Source of the DNA: G963663775 sp963663775
Lineage (GTDB): Bacteria > Bacillota > Clostridia > Oscillospirales > Butyricicoccaceae
DNA length: 64,000 bases
Assembly (NCBI GenBank): GCA_963663775.1
Contig: OY760624.1
Coordinates: forward strand, 496,001 to 560,000
Direction of reading: 5' to 3'
Part shown: piece by piece, positions 25,663-33,835 of the stretch
Numbering within the stretch: position 1 is the first letter of the stretch
Layout: the number at the start of each line of letters is the position of its first letter
The notes under the pieces: generated by a model
Databases searched by the model: none
Seen by the model: the letters and a program-made list of their open reading frames with translations, nothing else
Told to the model about the DNA's origin: nothing
Translations under genes and position numbers: made by a program

Positions 25663-27769
25663 TTGGGGATTATTGCGTGAAGGACTGCGCCGCAATCTTT
25701 GGGCAGTTGCGCTGAGCCTTCTCGCCCTGTTTTGCGCACTGGTGCTGCCCGTCACCATGACCATTCAGCATGCCGCACAGGAGCTCTCCCAAGGCGCAGA
25801 CACTTGGTATGTCCAGCGAGATGCCCTTGAAATGCTACAAAGCTATTTGAGCATCGACAATGCGCTGTTAAAAATCATGATGGTGATTTTGGCGGCAACC
25901 TGTGGCAGTGCACTGTTTTCCTATCTGCATTCTCGCCAGCAAATTGATTTTCACCACAGCCTGCCCATTCGCCGTGAAACCCTCTTCTGCACCAATTATC
26001 TTTTGGGCTTGGTGATTGTGCTGCCGATGTACCTGCTGATGGCGGCAATTTCCGCTATTATCACGTCCGCCAGCGGGTATGCCGCCGCACTCAGCGATAT
26101 ACAGCAGGCGATTGCAACCGATGTTGTGTTTTTTATCGCAACCTACACCATTTCGGTTCTGTGCACCATCTTATGCGGCAATCGCATCATCACACTCCTG
26201 CTTTATCTTTGGGCAATGTTTTCCATCCCCTCCGCCATTGCGCTGTTCTCAGGTCTTTGCGGCTCCTTTTTCCAGACCTATGCAGAACCCAGCCCATTGA
26301 CCTTTACGCTGATGTCACGCACCTCTCCTATTGTCCAGTATTTTTCTATCGTAACGGAAAACCAAGACAGCGGATATAGCTTTACCACGGATGCAAGCAC
26401 CTCCCTTGCGACATTGCTGCTGGGATATCTCATCGCCACAGCAGTGCTGTTGGTGCTCAGCTTTGTGCTGTTCAAGCATCGCAAAAGCGAACGTGCGGGC
26501 AGTGCCATCGCTTTCTATGGCTTCAAAGTGCCGCTAAAACTGTGGTGTGTCACCCTCATGGCAATGGGCATTGGTTTGATGTTCCATGAAATCTGCGACA
26601 CCACCGGCTTTTTCTGGTTGTACTTTGGATTTGCATTTGGTGGGGTCTTAACGCATTTTCTGATGGAAATCATCTATGCGTTTGACTTCAAGGCCATTTT
26701 CTCTCACATGAAAACCCTTGCCATTTATGCCGTCCTGTTTGTCGCTTGCATCTTTGGTATGCAGTCTGACATTGCTTCATTTGACAGCTATCTGCCCGCA
26801 ATCGAGGACTTGTCTGGTGTTCGTTTTTCCGTCAACAACGACCAGTTCTACACCGATGACAACTGGGAGGGTCGCAGCCTGCAAACCGCCGAGAATCAAC
26901 AAGCGATTTTACAGCTGGCATCCTTTGGCATTGCCCACAATGACAAGGATGGTACCGTAGCAGACGAAGACGATTCCCGCCACTGGATGTATCTCACCGT
27001 CACCTACTTAAAATCCAACGGCATGCAGGCAAGCCGTCAATATAATTTCCCTTACACCGACAATGACGAGGTGGATTCTCTGTTGGAACAGGTCATTTTC
27101 TCGCAGGAATACACCACCAAATGCACGGACGCTTATACCTACACATTGACAGGAAATGACGTGCTGAAGGTGCACACGAACCTGAGTTTGGATGACGATG
27201 CGGTATCTACAGCTAATCAGCAGGACATCAGCAACATCATTGCCGCTTTGCGCAAGGATGCTCTGACGCTCACACCGGAACAGGCAAAGACCGAGGTGCC
27301 GATTTTGGGGTTGGAGCTTGCCACCTATGACCCTGTCGATGCGCTGAACAAAGCATCCATCAACGACTATAATTTCATCGATTCCAGTGATTATATGCCG
27401 GTTTACGCATCCTACACGGACACTCTGCAGATTTTGCAGAAAACATTGGATGTAACCGCAGCAAATATCCAGGCATCCGATGTTGCCACAATCTCGTTGT
27501 CGCTCTATGACGACGGCAGCGAGTCCTACAGTGCCACCGTCACAAATCCGTCAGATATTGCCGCTTTGCTGCAATATTGCAACACAGACATGATGTATCG
27601 CACCTCTCTGCATTTTTTCCAGACGGCTTCCGATATGTCCCTCAACGGCACTTCCTATCGCTTTGAAGTGCTGATAAACCTGCACAACGGTGCTTCTGAC
27701 TATTTATACTATACCGAAGACCATGTTCCCACGGCGATTTTTCAGCAATATTTTGCCGATGCCGCCTAA
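25637..27769 (+). CDS. ABC transporter permease-like membrane protein
   Basis: The 710-aa protein has six or more membrane segments in the first ~400 residues (for example LWAVALSLLALFCALVLPV, and others near 65, 115, 165, 195, 300 and 350) and a long soluble C-terminal region of ~300 residues beginning after an MKTLAIYAVLFVACIFGM segment. This layout matches permeases paired with YtrA/YtrB-type systems; the C-terminal part resembles a domain of unknown function seen in them. GGAGG lies 9 bases before the ATG at 25637, inside the ATPase gene. Substrate unknown. Confidence 0.85.
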   Translation: MTSKNSFFNWGLLREGLRRNLWAVALSLLALFCALVLPVTMTIQHAAQELSQGADTWYVQRDALEMLQSYLSIDNALLKIMMVILAATCGSALFSYLHSRQQIDFHHSLPIRRETLFCTNYLLGLVIVLPMYLLMAAISAIITSASGYAAALSDIQQAIATDVVFFIATYTISVLCTILCGNRIITLLLYLWAMFSIPSAIALFSGLCGSFFQTYAEPSPLTFTLMSRTSPIVQYFSIVTENQDSGYSFTTDASTSLATLLLGYLIATAVLLVLSFVLFKHRKSERAGSAIAFYGFKVPLKLWCVTLMAMGIGLMFHEICDTTGFFWLYFGFAFGGVLTHFLMEIIYAFDFKAIFSHMKTLAIYAVLFVACIFGMQSDIASFDSYLPAIEDLSGVRFSVNNDQFYTDDNWEGRSLQTAENQQAILQLASFGIAHNDKDGTVADEDDSRHWMYLTVTYLKSNGMQASRQYNFPYTDNDEVDSLLEQVIFSQEYTTKCTDAYTYTLTGNDVLKVHTNLSLDDDAVSTANQQDISNIIAALRKDALTLTPEQAKTEVPILGLELATYDPVDALNKASINDYNFIDSSDYMPVYASYTDTLQILQKTLDVTAANIQASDVATISLSLYDDGSESYSATVTNPSDIAALLQYCNTDMMYRTSLHFFQTASDMSLNGTSYRFEVLINLHNGASDYLYYTEDHVPTAIFQQYFADAA

Positions 27770-27786
27770 AATCTCATCTCATTCTC

Positions 27787-27831
27787 AACCCATCCCCACA
27801 GACCTGCTTCTCCCGTCTGTGGGGATGGGTT
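27787..27831 (+). terminator. Hairpin after the ABC operon
   Basis: A 17-bp stem (27787-27803 with 27815-27831) follows the permease stop by 17 bases. The T tract is short, so it may be a weak terminator or an RNA 3'-end stabiliser. Confidence 0.65.
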
Positions 27832-27861
27832 TGCCTTGTTGTCCCCATCTTTGACAAAGTC

Positions 27862-27890
27862 TTGACAAACACGCCAAAAAGGCATACAAT
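27862..27890 (+). promoter_or_regulatory. Promoter of the DtxR-type regulator
   Basis: TTGACA (27862-27867), 17-base spacer, TACAAT (27885-27890). Confidence 0.75.
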
Positions 27891-27900
27891 AAAAGCAATT

Positions 27901-27916
27901 GTTACCTTATGATAAC
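27901..27916 (+). promoter_or_regulatory. Candidate metal-regulator operator
   Basis: GTTACCTTATGATAAC is an imperfect palindrome just downstream of the -10 and upstream of the DtxR-type gene, resembling DtxR/MntR boxes only loosely. Autoregulation is an inference. Confidence 0.4.
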
Positions 27917-27980
27917 CCTTCTGCATTTCACGCTTTGCAAGCGTCTGCGATACCGACTATGACCCTAAGGAGGCACGTGC

Positions 27981-28358
27981 ATGAAAAAACTGCGAGAATC
28001 CGGTGAAAATTATCTGGAAGTGATTTGGGATATTGAGCAGGAACACGGCACGGTGCGCTCGGTCGAAATCGCACGGCGCATCGGCGTTTCCCGTGCCAGT
28101 GTCAGCAAAGCACTTGGCGTGCTGCGGGAAGCCGGTTTGGTCGAGCCTGCCTACTATGGCGTGGTGGTGCTCACCGATTCCGGACGTGCGCATGCCAAGC
28201 GAGTGCGGGCACGGCATGATTTGCTGCTGCACTTTCTGCGTGACGGGCTTGGTGTCGAATCCACCGTTGCAGAATACGATGCCTGCCGCATTGAGCATAT
28301 TGTCAGCGAAGGGCTACTCTCTCAGGTACAGGATTGGATGGCGCTGCGCCAACCATAA
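27981..28358 (+). CDS. DtxR/MntR-family metal-dependent regulator
   Basis: The 125-aa protein has an N-terminal winged helix (residues ~1-65: ESGENYLEVIWDIEQEHGTV, VSRASVSKALGVLREAGLV, YYGVVVLTDSGRAHA) and a short metal-binding/dimerisation domain with RHDLLLHFLRD and CRIEHIVSE, the usual DtxR/MntR pattern without an SH3-like tail. AAGGAGG precedes the ATG. No metal transporter is adjacent; the HAD hydrolase gene follows by 47 bases. Which metal it senses cannot be told. Confidence 0.88.
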   Translation: MKKLRESGENYLEVIWDIEQEHGTVRSVEIARRIGVSRASVSKALGVLREAGLVEPAYYGVVVLTDSGRAHAKRVRARHDLLLHFLRDGLGVESTVAEYDACRIEHIVSEGLLSQVQDWMALRQP

Positions 28359-28405
28359 CCCACCGTTTTCCACCGCTTGCATGATACGAAAGGATTTTTT
28401 TTACG

Positions 28406-29206
28406 ATGATAAAATTGGTTGCCACAGACATGGACGGCACATTGCTGAATACGCACGACCAGATTTCTGCACGTTTGCCGCAGGTGATACAGGCGCTGCA
28501 CGCACAAGGCACCCGCTTTGTGGTTGCCAGTGGCCGCCAATATTATAATTTGCTGCCTTATTTCTCCGGTATGGAGGACGAAATCCTATTTCTTGCAGAA
28601 AATGGCGGCATGCTTTTTGACGGAAAAAAGCTGCTCTACAGCTTTGCCATTCCCCCTGCTGACCTGCATGCGCCGATTGCACAGGTGCAGCAAATTCCGA
28701 ATGCCCGCCTCATCCTGTGCGGCACACAGTCCGCTTATACCGACTGCGCTGACGATGCAGTTTTTCTGGAACATGCCAACCGCTATTACGCCCGCTTGCA
28801 GATTGTACCTGACCTGCTTGCCGCCGCACAGCAAGACCGTATCTGCAAGCTCGCTGTGTTTCTATATGGCGATGCCGAAACCATCCTCTATCCGGCACTG
28901 CAAAAAATTGGGTCACGTTTCACCACGGTGCTTTCCGGCGACTGCTGGGTCGATATTATGGAACCCACCGTCAACAAAGGCACTGCCATTGGCTTTTTGC
29001 AGCAGCATTTGTCGCTTTCTCCAGAGGAATGCATGGCATTTGGTGACTATCCGAATGACACAGAAATGATGCAGGCGGTCACGCATTCGTATGCCATGGC
29101 AAATGCCCATCCGCAGCTTGCCGCCGTTTGCCGCTTCCGTGCCCCTTCCAACGATGAAGATGGTGTCGTGCAAACTTTAATCCAAAAGTTCCACTTATTC
29201 AGTTGA
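28406..29206 (+). CDS. Cof-type HAD-IIB family phosphatase
   Basis: A cytosolic phosphatase of the Cof/YidA type acting on sugar phosphates or similar small molecules; the substrate is not evident. The 266-aa protein has the nucleophile motif DMDGTLL at residues 8-14, a C2B cap domain in the middle, the Lys of TVNKGTAIGFL and the late acidic motif FGDYPNDTEMM. It starts 47 bases after the DtxR-type gene and is probably co-transcribed. The folT promoter overlaps its stop codon. Confidence 0.9.
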   Translation: MIKLVATDMDGTLLNTHDQISARLPQVIQALHAQGTRFVVASGRQYYNLLPYFSGMEDEILFLAENGGMLFDGKKLLYSFAIPPADLHAPIAQVQQIPNARLILCGTQSAYTDCADDAVFLEHANRYYARLQIVPDLLAAAQQDRICKLAVFLYGDAETILYPALQKIGSRFTTVLSGDCWVDIMEPTVNKGTAIGFLQQHLSLSPEECMAFGDYPNDTEMMQAVTHSYAMANAHPQLAAVCRFRAPSNDEDGVVQTLIQKFHLFS

Positions 29207-29231
29207 CAAGTGCCCCCGCATGCTCTATAAT
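29203..29231 (+). promoter_or_regulatory. Promoter of folT
   Basis: TTGACA (29203-29208), 17-base spacer, TATAAT (29226-29231), overlapping the stop codon of the HAD gene. Confidence 0.88.
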
Positions 29232-29242
29232 TTTGTAACAAT

Positions 29243-29346
29243 GCAGAGTAGATTTCTGTGCGTCAAGTGCCGTCGGAACAGGGAGTTGTCCGATGGACGA
29301 AAGGGAGCCTCGTGCTCCCTGCGGTACAGAAGTCGCATCCCGCTGC
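29243..29346 (+). promoter_or_regulatory. Tetrahydrofolate (THF) riboswitch
   Basis: From memory of the class consensus, the leader carries the conserved strings GAGTAGAT, GCGTCAAGTGC, GGACGAAAGGGAGC and GAAGTCGCATCC in the right order, closed by a GCAG/CTGC base stem (29243-29246 with 29343-29346). It directly precedes a folate transporter gene, the classic THF riboswitch target. Confidence 0.88.
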
Positions 29347-29362
29347 CCATATTTTGAGGCAT

Positions 29363-29415
29363 GCACCTCATCATTTGTGGCAATGTGGCAACAAATTTTA
29401 TGGAGGTGCTTTTTT
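29363..29415 (+). promoter_or_regulatory. Expression platform of the THF riboswitch
   Basis: GCACCTC (29363-29369) can pair with GAGGTGC (29403-29409), which contains the folT ribosome site, helped by an inner ATTTGT/ACAAAT pairing, and six T residues follow. The same element could thus mask translation initiation or terminate transcription. An alternative TGAGG/CCTCA hairpin competes for 29363-29369. Confidence 0.65.
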
Positions 29416-29416
29416 C

Positions 29417-29980
29417 ATGCACAAAATTCAACAATCATTTCTTTCCTCTCTGCGAGAACTCAAAAATGTCCACTGCATCGCACTCACGGCGCTTTTCATC
29501 GCCTTGAGCGTCACGCTGGATTTGCTCAACATCCGCATCTGGATTACCCCGGAGCTGCGCATCACGTTCAACTTCGTGCTCAGCGCATCCATCGGCATGC
29601 TGTTTGGACCTGTGGTGGCGATGATGGCAGGCTTTTGTACCGATATCATCGGCTATTTGGCAAATCCCGCAGGCGGCGGCTTTTTCTTCGGCTTCACCCT
29701 CACGGCAATGTTGACCGGTCTGCTGTACGGACTATTTTTCTATAAGTGCCGCATCAGCAAGCTGCGCATCCTCCTTGCAAAGGCGGCGGAAAGCATCCTA
29801 TGCACGATGGGGCTCAACACCATTTGGCTGTCGATGATGAGCGGCAAGGCTGTTTTTGTACTTTTGCCCTTGCGTGCACTGAAATCGCTCATCTTATTCC
29901 CGCTCGAGGTCGTTTTGTTATATCTCGTCACCACCATTGTCCTGCGCATTTATCGTCGCACCACACCGCTCCATCATTGA
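29417..29980 (+). CDS. folT: ECF transporter S component, folate-specific
   Basis: The substrate-binding membrane subunit of an energy-coupling factor importer for folates. The 187-aa protein has about six membrane segments, with ALFIALSVTLDLLNIRIWI and ELRITFNFVLSASIGMLFGP near the N-terminus, features shared by FolT-type S components. The ATG at 29417 follows GGAGG by 10 bases. The THF riboswitch directly upstream supports the substrate. The ECF module (ATPases and T subunit) is not in the window. Confidence 0.9.
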   Translation: MHKIQQSFLSSLRELKNVHCIALTALFIALSVTLDLLNIRIWITPELRITFNFVLSASIGMLFGPVVAMMAGFCTDIIGYLANPAGGGFFFGFTLTAMLTGLLYGLFFYKCRISKLRILLAKAAESILCTMGLNTIWLSMMSGKAVFVLLPLRALKSLILFPLEVVLLYLVTTIVLRIYRRTTPLHH

Positions 29981-29996
29981 CTTTGTTCTTTATTGA

Positions 29997-30030
29997 AAAA
30001 GACATCTGCCAAAATCGGCAGATGTCTTTT
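29997..30030. terminator. Bidirectional terminator between folT and csoR
   Basis: A 14-bp stem (29997-30010 with 30017-30030) with a 6-base loop is flanked by A and T runs, between convergent genes. Confidence 0.9.
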
Positions 30031-30035
30031 TTGTC

Positions 30036-30308
30036 TTATGAACCGCACTTATCGACCAAATCCAGAATTTCTTCCAGCTTCTTTTCCCGTGCGGCGGCGT
30101 CCCCGCTTTGAAACGCCTCTTGCACACATCCATCCAGATGTGCCTTTAGCACTTCTCTGCGTGCCCGATGCAGCACGGATTCTGCGGCGGCAAGCTGATT
30201 GGCAATGTCGATGCAATATCGCTCCTCGTCAATCATTTTCAGCACGCCGTCCAGCTGCCCTCGAGCGGTCTTAATCAAGCGCCCAACTTTTTTGGCATCT
30301 GCTCTCAT
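30036..30308 (-). CDS. csoR: Copper-sensing repressor CsoR
   Basis: Binds DNA without copper and leaves it when Cu(I) binds. The 90-aa all-helical protein has the Cu(I) ligands in the expected pattern: Cys32, His57 and Cys61 (RYCIDIANQ ... KAHLDGC). It lies 15 bases after copA on the same strand, so it is co-transcribed with the exporter, and a CsoR-type GC-rich palindrome sits at the copA promoter, giving a feedback loop. Confidence 0.92.
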   Translation of the reverse strand: MRADAKKVGRLIKTARGQLDGVLKMIDEERYCIDIANQLAAAESVLHRARREVLKAHLDGCVQEAFQSGDAAAREKKLEEILDLVDKCGS

Positions 30309-30323
30309 GTCTGTACACGCTCC

Positions 30324-30536
30324 TCACACAATCCCTGTCACCGTGTAGCCGGCTTCCGCAACCGCATGGGTCAGGCTTTCTTCTGTCACGGTGTCCGCAC
30401 AAGTCACCACGGCGGTGCCGCTTTCATGGCTCACCTGCGCTTCGGTCACGCCGTCCAGTGCCAGCAATGCTTTCTGCACGTGTCCGGAACAATGGGTGCA
30501 CATCATGCCTTCAATTTTTATGGTTTTCTGCATCAT
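30324..30536 (-). CDS. copZ: Possible separate CopZ chaperone from an internal start in copA
   Basis: The last 70 codons of copA form a complete heavy-metal-associated domain (MQKTIKIEGMMCTHCSGHV...). Immediately upstream, in frame, is AAGGAG followed by AAAAA and two consecutive ATGs (30536 and 30533), an ideal ribosome site inside the long gene. The same DNA could therefore make both full CopA and a free copper chaperone. Translation from this site is inferred. Confidence 0.45.
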   Translation of the reverse strand: MMQKTIKIEGMMCTHCSGHVQKALLALDGVTEAQVSHESGTAVVTCADTVTEESLTHAVAEAGYTVTGIV

Positions 30537-32861
30537 TTTTTCTCCTTCTTCCTGTATCGGTTGTATGGTTGTCTGCATTGATGCTTGTGTTTGCGCCGCA
30601 CGAGGCATCGGTTTGAAAAATCGCAGGCGCAGTGCGTTTGTCACCACGCAGAACGAGCTTAGGCTCATCGCCGCCGCCCCAAACGCAGGACTTAGTTTGA
30701 GCGCAAACATGGGATAAAACACGCCAGCGGCAAGCGGAATGCCAATGCAGTTGTAGAAAAACGCCCAAAACAGATTTTGCCGAATATTCCGCAGGGTTTT
30801 ACGGCTCAAGCGAATGGCATCCACCGCATCCATCAAATCGCTTTTCATCAGCACCACATCTGCTGACGCAATCGCCACATCCGTGCCTGCGCCAATGGCG
30901 ATGCCGACATCCGCACGTGCCAACGCCGGTGCATCATTGATGCCATCCCCAATCATGACGACACGCTTGCCCTGCTCCTGCAGCTGCCGCACCACACGCT
31001 CTTTGTCCTGCGGCAAAATCTCTGCGATGACTTTGTCGATGCCAACCTGCTTTTGCACTGCCTCTGCCGTTTTCTGATGGTCACCTGTCAGCATGACAAC
31101 CTCATGCCCCAGTGCCTGCAAGGACTGCACTGCTTCTCGACTGGTCGACTTAATGACATCCGCAATGGCAAATAGTCCGATGATGGTGTGCGCCTTTGCA
31201 AAAAAGAGCGGGGTTTTGCCTGCCTGCGCCAAGGCTTCCGCTTCTGTCTGCCACGTGTCCAGTGCAATCCCATTTTCTTGCATCATGCGTGCATTGCCTG
31301 CCACATATACCGTGCCTTGTATCGTGCCTGTGATGCCTCTGCCCGCCGTTTCGGTAAAGGTATCCACCGCTGTGCTGTATGCCCCCTGCTGCCTCGCATA
31401 TTGCACCACGGCTTTCGCCAGCGGATGCTCCGAATGCTGCTCCAAAGACAGCGCAATTTGCAAAAAGTCCTGCGCAGTAATCGTTTTTGCTTGACGCATA
31501 TCGGTCACAACGGGTTGTCCTTGTGTCACTGTGCCGGTCTTGTCGAGCACCACTGTCTGCACCGCCTGCAAATGCTCCAGTGCTTCTGCCGATTTGAACA
31601 GCACACCCATCGATGCACCAACCCCTGTGCCCACCATGATGGCGACCGGTGTCGCCAGCCCCAAGGCGCAAGGGCAGGAAATCACCAGCACCGCAATGCC
31701 TGTCGCCAGTGCAAAGGAGAAGCTTTGCCCCAAAAGCAGCCATATGATAACGGATAACCCGGCAATTGCCAACACCGTTGGCACAAACACGCCGCTGATG
31801 CGGTCTGCAAGCTTGGCAATCGGTGCTTTGGAAGCACTTGCCTCATCCACCAAACGAATGATTTGTGCCAGCGTGGTGTCCTGTCCGACTTTTGCAGCAC
31901 GAAAGCGAAGAAATCCGCTTTGGTTGATGGTTGCCGCATATACAGTATCCCCAGCGCCTTTTTCCACGGGCATACTCTCACCCGTCAAGGCACTTTCGTC
32001 CAACACCGTCTGTCCGGAAACGATTTCTCCATCCACCGCAATGCTTTCCCCTGGGCGCACACACACAATATCCCCCACCTGCACTTCTTCGATGGGTACT
32101 TGCGTTTCTTTGCCGTTTCGCTCGACAACTGCGGTTTTCGGTGCCAGCTTGAGCAATGCTTCCAACGCCGCCCCTGTTTTACCCTTGGCACGGCTTTCCA
32201 AATATTTTCCGACCGTAATCAAGGTTAAAATCATGCCTGCGGACTCAAAATATAAATCTGAAACATAGGTATGCACCCGTGCGGCATCTCCGTGCCCCAA
32301 TCCCCAGCTGATTTGATACAGCGCAAAGATGCCATAAACCAGTGCCGCACCCGAGCCAACCGCAATCAGCGAATCCATATTGGGTGCTCTGTGCCACAGG
32401 GTTTTGAACCCATTGATATAAAACTTGCGATTGAGGATGGCAATGGGAAGCGTCAGCAGCAGCTGCGTCAGCGCAAAGCTCATGGCGTTTTCCGTGCCAT
32501 GCAAAAAGGACGGCAGCGGCAATCCTATCATGTGCCCCATTGAGATGTATAACAGCAGTACCAAAAAGACCAATGAACCCGTCAAACGCTGCCGCATCTT
32601 CTGTGCTTCCTCCGCCGTGATGTCCTGCGCCGAGGGCTGCGCCTGTGCCGTGCCACGAACCGATGCGCCATAGCCTGCGTCTGTCACCGCCTTGATGATT
32701 TGCGCATCGTCCGTGCGTGCATCATCATAAGACACCGCCATCGTGCCGGCAAGCAGATTCACCTGCACCTCATCCACACCGGAAACCTGCGACACACTTT
32801 TCTCCACATGTGCTGAACATGCAGAGCATGTCATATTGGTGACCTGAAATTGCTGTTTCAT
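30324..32861 (-). CDS. copA: Copper-exporting P-type ATPase with N- and C-terminal metal domains
   Basis: Pumps Cu(I) out of the cytosol. The 845-aa protein has an N-terminal HMA domain (MTCSAC, residues ~10-15), eight membrane segments, the P1B metal site SCPCALGLATP, the TGES actuator, DKTGTVTQGQP phosphorylation site, EHPLA, GDGINDAPALA, and a second HMA domain at the C-terminus (MMCTHC). A C-terminal HMA is uncommon. The ATG at 32861 follows GGAGG by 8 bases. It is the first gene of copA-csoR, behind a CsoR-type operator. Confidence 0.95.
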   Translation of the reverse strand: MKQQFQVTNMTCSACSAHVEKSVSQVSGVDEVQVNLLAGTMAVSYDDARTDDAQIIKAVTDAGYGASVRGTAQAQPSAQDITAEEAQKMRQRLTGSLVFLVLLLYISMGHMIGLPLPSFLHGTENAMSFALTQLLLTLPIAILNRKFYINGFKTLWHRAPNMDSLIAVGSGAALVYGIFALYQISWGLGHGDAARVHTYVSDLYFESAGMILTLITVGKYLESRAKGKTGAALEALLKLAPKTAVVERNGKETQVPIEEVQVGDIVCVRPGESIAVDGEIVSGQTVLDESALTGESMPVEKGAGDTVYAATINQSGFLRFRAAKVGQDTTLAQIIRLVDEASASKAPIAKLADRISGVFVPTVLAIAGLSVIIWLLLGQSFSFALATGIAVLVISCPCALGLATPVAIMVGTGVGASMGVLFKSAEALEHLQAVQTVVLDKTGTVTQGQPVVTDMRQAKTITAQDFLQIALSLEQHSEHPLAKAVVQYARQQGAYSTAVDTFTETAGRGITGTIQGTVYVAGNARMMQENGIALDTWQTEAEALAQAGKTPLFFAKAHTIIGLFAIADVIKSTSREAVQSLQALGHEVVMLTGDHQKTAEAVQKQVGIDKVIAEILPQDKERVVRQLQEQGKRVVMIGDGINDAPALARADVGIAIGAGTDVAIASADVVLMKSDLMDAVDAIRLSRKTLRNIRQNLFWAFFYNCIGIPLAAGVFYPMFALKLSPAFGAAAMSLSSFCVVTNALRLRFFKPMPRAAQTQASMQTTIQPIQEEGEKMMQKTIKIEGMMCTHCSGHVQKALLALDGVTEAQVSHESGTAVVTCADTVTEESLTHAVAEAGYTVTGIV

Positions 32862-32878
32862 AAGACACACCTCCATAC

Positions 32879-32897
32879 ATACACCCCGTGGGGGTAT
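32879..32897 (-). promoter_or_regulatory. CsoR operator
   Basis: A pseudo-palindrome with a C4/G5 core (CACCCCGTGGGGG) flanked by TA-rich ends, typical of CsoR sites, lies between the copA -10 and its ribosome site. Confidence 0.75.
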
Positions 32898-32913
32898 TGG
32901 TTTTTCTGTTTGT

Positions 32914-32942
32914 AGTATAGTCCTGCTCTGCCGCTTTGTCAA
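32914..32942 (-). promoter_or_regulatory. Promoter of copA-csoR
   Basis: Minus-strand TTGACA (32937-32942), 17-base spacer, TATACT (32914-32919). Confidence 0.88.
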
Positions 32943-32990
32943 GTGCATAGGTTCTGCTTTATTTTATACAAATCGCTGTTCTTGATACAT

Positions 32991-33020
32991 TTGACAGGGC
33001 ATCTGCCTTTGCAGTATAAT
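32991..33020 (+). promoter_or_regulatory. Promoter of the Fur-family regulator
   Basis: TTGACA (32991-32996), 18-base spacer, TATAAT (33015-33020). Confidence 0.8.
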
Positions 33021-33088
33021 AAAATAAAAGACAGGGACATTTACCCATATGTCCCTCCATTCCTGCTCAAACGGAGGTGCTGTGCGCT

Positions 33089-33508
33089 TTGACATCTAAA
33101 TTACTGCAATCCTCCGGTTTGCGCTGCACCCGCCGCCGACAATTGATTTTGGACATTCTTTCTCGTACCCACATCCCCATGACGGCGGAGGAAATCCACG
33201 CCGAGGCCGTGAAAACCGAGAAAATTGGATTTTCCACCACCTATCGTGTGTTGGCACAGCTGACCGAGCACCAACTGCTTTTGAAAAATGACGGCTGCAA
33301 CGGACGTGCCTATTATCAGCTTGCCACCGCCCCTTCGCATATGCACACCTTGCACTGCATTCGCTGCGGAGATGTGGTATCGATTGACCGCTGCCCGCTT
33401 GCCGCCTTGGAAGCCCGCCTTTCCGCTGAAACGGGTTATCATATCACAGGGCACAATTTGACCTTTCAGGGTATTTGTCCGAACTGTCAGAAAAACAACC
33501 CCGCTTAA
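33089..33508 (+). CDS. Fur-family metalloregulator
   Basis: The protein of about 139 aa has the Fur winged helix (SSGLRCTRRRQLILDILSR, PMTAEEIHAEA, FSTTYRVLAQLTEHQLL), a dimerisation domain with SHMHTLHCIRCGDV, and a structural zinc site made by CxxC pairs (CIRC and CPNC). I cannot separate PerR, Zur and Fur by eye. No ATG fits; a TTG at 33089 lies 11 bases from GGAGG and was preferred to a GTG at 33077 that overlaps the ribosome site. It is divergent from copA and ends at a terminator. Confidence 0.85.
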   Translation: MTSKLLQSSGLRCTRRRQLILDILSRTHIPMTAEEIHAEAVKTEKIGFSTTYRVLAQLTEHQLLLKNDGCNGRAYYQLATAPSHMHTLHCIRCGDVVSIDRCPLAALEARLSAETGYHITGHNLTFQGICPNCQKNNPA

Positions 33509-33536
33509 CCCCTGCTTCTCTATATCGCCACTTTCC

Positions 33537-33572
33537 AAAACGCAGAAAAACCCGCATGCTTTTCTGCGTTTT
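33537..33572 (+). terminator. Terminator after the Fur-family gene
   Basis: A 13-bp stem (33537-33549 with 33560-33572) flanked by A and T runs. Confidence 0.85.
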
Positions 33573-33835
33573 CTTGCTTTCTAATCTTCCATTTTTTTCT
33601 TGTCTATCGAAAAAACACTGCGCATTTTGTGCGCTCTGACGTTTCTTCCGCCATCTTGCACCATTTTTTGTACAGAATTTTTATTGTGATGATTTTAACA
33701 CTATTGTTACAAAAAAGACAATAAAAACTTTCGCTTTTTTATTGATTTTTATATTCAATCGTGCTAATGTAACAAATACAACAACAAGATAGAACAATCA
33801 ATTCACCATAAAATGTCCACAAGGAGGAATACAGT
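33573..33835 (+). promoter_or_regulatory. AT-rich leader/promoter region of the GAPDH-like operon
   Basis: No gene seen. It holds an inverted repeat TAACA-CTAT-TGTTA (33696-33709), a CAATAAAAA/TTTTTATTG hairpin (33719-33727 with 33736-33744), and a possible promoter TTGATT (33742-33747), 17 bases, TAATGT (33765-33770). The repeat just upstream of the promoter may be an operator for an unknown regulator. Confidence 0.4.

Noticed and set aside
30324..30560. Programmed frameshift in copA giving CopZ
   Set aside because: No slippery heptamer is apparent at the linker, and the domain is in the same frame; an internal start explains a separate product better.
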